6,803 bases of DNA from Acidobacteriota bacterium. Its GTDB lineage: Bacteria > Acidobacteriota > Thermoanaerobaculia > Multivoradales > JAHEKO01. The stretch is from the NCBI GenBank assembly GCA_024638355.1, contig JAHEKO010000126.1:2250-9052 (forward strand), written 5' to 3'. Under the pieces are notes generated by a model. That model saw only the letters and a list, made by a program, of their open reading frames with translations. It was not told the origin of the DNA and made no database searches. Numbering within the stretch: the first letter of the stretch is position 1; every line of letters starts with the position of its first letter. Positions 5,187 through 6,803 of the stretch are shown here, one piece after another. The position numbers and the translations under genes are program-made.

Positions 5187-6803
5187 CTAGAGAACCTCGA
5201 GATTCGCGTACTTGGCGACCAGCTTGCGCTTGCCGACGCGGTCGAAGTAGACCGTCAGCTTGCCCTCTCGACCATCGCCGTCGAGCTCCAGCACCACGCC
5301 CTCGCCCAAGGTCGCGTGGCGCACCCGGCGGCCCTTCTTGAGCCCGGGAAAGGCCTGCGAGCTCTCCGGACCGCGACCCGGCGAGCCCGCGCCGCGGCGT
5401 GAGCGGCCGCGATCGAAGAAGGAGGCCACGCCCGCCGAACGCTCGTCGTAGAACAGCTCGGGACTGCGGGTGACGCTCAAGATCTCGTCGGGGAGCTCGC
5501 TCAGGAACTGAGACTCCTCCTGATCCTGGTAGTAGCCCGCGACCCGCCGGCGCCGGCAGTGGCTCAGGAAGAGCCGCTCGCGCGCCCGCGTCATGCCGAC
5601 ATAGAGCAGGCGCCGCTCCTCTTCGAGATCCTCGGTCTGGCCGCCGGCGTTGAAGTGGGGCAGCACGCCCTCCTCGAGGCCGGTGATCACGACGATTGGA
5701 AACTCGAGCCCCTTGGCGCTGTGCAGCGTCATCAAGGAGACGCCCCCCGACTCCCGCCACAGGTCGATGTCCGAGACCAGGGCGGCGTGGTCGAGAAAGG
5801 CGGTGAGCAGATCGCTCTCCCCCGCTTCGAGCCGCTCCTCGGTGAACTCCTGGGCCGCGGTGACGAACTCGCGGATGTTCTCGAGCCGGGCGTAGGCGTC
5901 GGGATCGTCCTTGTCGTACATCTTGGCGTAGCCGGTGCGCTCGAGCAGGAGATCGAGCAGCGACGGCAGCGGCCGCTCGGCGGCCTCCCGTTGGAGCCCG
6001 CGGATCAGCTCCCGGAACTCGGTGAGCGCCTTCGCGCCGCGCGCCGGGAAGCTGCCCAGGTCGCTGCCGGTGAGCGCGTCCCAGAGACTCTGGGTCTCGT
6101 CGGCGGCGCGCTGCTGCAGAAGCTCCTGCGTCGCCTTGCCGATACCGCGCGGCGGGTTGTTCAGAACCCGCATCAGGGAGAGATCGTCGCGCGGATTTCG
6201 CAGTACCCGCAGGTAGGCGACGAGGTCCTTGATCTCGGCGCGCGAGTAGAAGTGCGTCCCACCGACCAGCTCGTACGGGATCTGACGCTTGAGAAACTGC
6301 TCTTCGAAGGCACGGGTCTGGGCGTTGGTGCGGACCAGCACGCCCATCTCCTTCCACGTGCGGCCGTCGGCGGTCAGGCCGTGGAGCGTGTTCGCCACCC
6401 AGTTCGCCTCGTCCTGCTCGTCGCGGGCCTTGTAGAGCTCGATCTCGTCGCCCGCGCCGGCTTCGGTCCAGAGTCGCTTGCCACGCCGGTTCCGGTTATG
6501 GGCCACCAGCTCGCCGGCGGCGGTCAGGATGTTCTGGGTCGAGCGGTAGTTGCGCTCCAGCTTCCGGATCGTCGCCTTGGGGAAGGCCTTCTCGAACTGC
6601 AGCACGTTCGACAGATCGGCGCCCCGCCAACGGTAGATTCCCTGATCCTCGTCGCCGACCGCTGTCAGATTGCCGTCCTTTCCGGCCAGGAGGCTCACCA
6701 GCTTCATCTGGGCGTGGTTGGTGTCCTGGAACTCGTCGACCAGCAAATAGTGGATCCGCGAGCGCAGCCGCTCGGCGATCTCCGGCTCCTCGACCAGCAG
6801 CTT
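5187..6803 (-). CDS. UvrD/PcrA-type ATP-dependent DNA helicase, C-terminal part (5' end outside window)
   Basis: This superfamily 1A 3'-5' DNA helicase acts in nucleotide-excision repair, mismatch repair or replication-transcription conflict resolution. The window holds 538 residues plus the stop. The frame runs uncut to the window edge, so the Walker A motif and N-terminus (probably 180-250 residues) are missing only because of the boundary. Counting from the first residue seen, motif II VDEFQDTN is at 22-29, motif III GDEDQGIYRWRGA at 50-62 and motif IV NYRST at 85-89. The 2B region follows, then motif V TLHSAKGLEFP (359-369) and motif VI VGMTRARE (402-409). After a Gly/Ser/Pro linker (about 465-485), the C-terminal KKGRRVRH...EVL (489-538) is the Tudor-like domain that in PcrA/UvrD contacts RNA polymerase. 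A TTG at 6746 is not a real start: VDEFQD cannot be N-terminal, and PEIAERLRSRIHYL precedes it. PcrA versus UvrD naming is arbitrary here; Rep is less likely given the tail. Confidence 0.95.
   Translation of the reverse strand, partial: KLLVEEPEIAERLRSRIHYLLVDEFQDTNHAQMKLVSLLAGKDGNLTAVGDEDQGIYRWRGADLSNVLQFEKAFPKATIRKLERNYRSTQNILTAAGELVAHNRNRRGKRLWTEAGAGDEIELYKARDEQDEANWVANTLHGLTADGRTWKEMGVLVRTNAQTRAFEEQFLKRQIPYELVGGTHFYSRAEIKDLVAYLRVLRNPRDDLSLMRVLNNPPRGIGKATQELLQQRAADETQSLWDALTGSDLGSFPARGAKALTEFRELIRGLQREAAERPLPSLLDLLLERTGYAKMYDKDDPDAYARLENIREFVTAAQEFTEERLEAGESDLLTAFLDHAALVSDIDLWRESGGVSLMTLHSAKGLEFPIVVITGLEEGVLPHFNAGGQTEDLEEERRLLYVGMTRARERLFLSHCRRRRVAGYYQDQEESQFLSELPDEILSVTRSPELFYDERSAGVASFFDRGRSRRGAGSPGRGPESSQAFPGLKKGRRVRHATLGEGVVLELDGDGREGKLTVYFDRVGKRKLVAKYANLEVL

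Noticed and set aside
4302..5402. 366-codon plus-strand frame opposite ypfJ and the end of uvrD
   Set aside because: It spans two well-identified minus-strand genes and the spacer, with no domain-like sequence of its own.
5179..6357. 392-codon minus-strand frame within uvrD
   Set aside because: It is a frame-shifted Arg/Ala-rich shadow; the helicase motifs are all in the neighbouring phase.
6744..6746. TTG as start codon of the helicase
   Set aside because: Motif II would begin at residue 3, whereas the frame continues to the window edge with typical helicase sequence before it.
1..6803. CRISPR array, tRNA/rRNA, insertion sequence, toxin-antitoxin or phage-defence module
   Set aside because: No spaced repeats, cloverleaf sequence, transposase motifs or small gene pairs were seen. 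Coding genes fill nearly the whole window. The helicase is an ordinary UvrD/PcrA, with no defence-type partner gene visible here.

Overview
The window is GC-rich bacterial chromosome, roughly two thirds G+C or more by eye, with strong G/C preference at third codon positions. It is densely packed: six protein genes and almost no intergenic DNA. Nothing fixes the taxon. A high-GC bacterium is certain. A CslA/plant-like family 2 glycosyltransferase beside a GT-C mannosyltransferase-like gene would suit Acidobacteriota or a similar environmental lineage, but that is a low-confidence guess. I see no rRNA, tRNA, CRISPR, insertion sequence or phage gene, and no compositional break suggesting recent transfer.

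Layout from left to right. Positions 34-813 (minus) encode the tRNA pseudouridine synthase TruA. Its start lies 16 nt inside the end of a polytopic GT-C glycosyltransferase (798 to about 2123, minus). A gap of about 32 bp separates this from a divergently transcribed membrane-bound family 2 glycosyltransferase of the cellulose synthase superfamily (2156-3643, plus). A RimJ/RimL-like GNAT acetyltransferase (3647-4216, plus) follows after 3 bp. It converges, with a 4-bp gap, on a YpfJ-type membrane-anchored zinc metallopeptidase (4221-5105, minus). After an 81-bp spacer with a promoter-like and a terminator-like sequence comes the C-terminal 538 residues of a UvrD/PcrA DNA helicase (5187-6803, minus), whose 5' end is outside the window.

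The central part looks like a small envelope-glycan locus. The GT-C enzyme would use a polyprenyl-phosphate sugar on the outer face of the membrane, the family 2 enzyme would use a nucleotide sugar on the inner face, and the GNAT protein could acetylate a sugar or a protein. This reading rests on gene order and family knowledge only. The flanking genes are housekeeping: tRNA modification, DNA repair and conflict resolution, and an envelope protease. I found no convincing undescribed system. The most checkable oddities are a possible leaderless promoter at ypfJ, a near-identical 14-15 bp sequence at the 3' ends of ypfJ and uvrD, and the tight divergent arrangement of the two glycosyltransferases.
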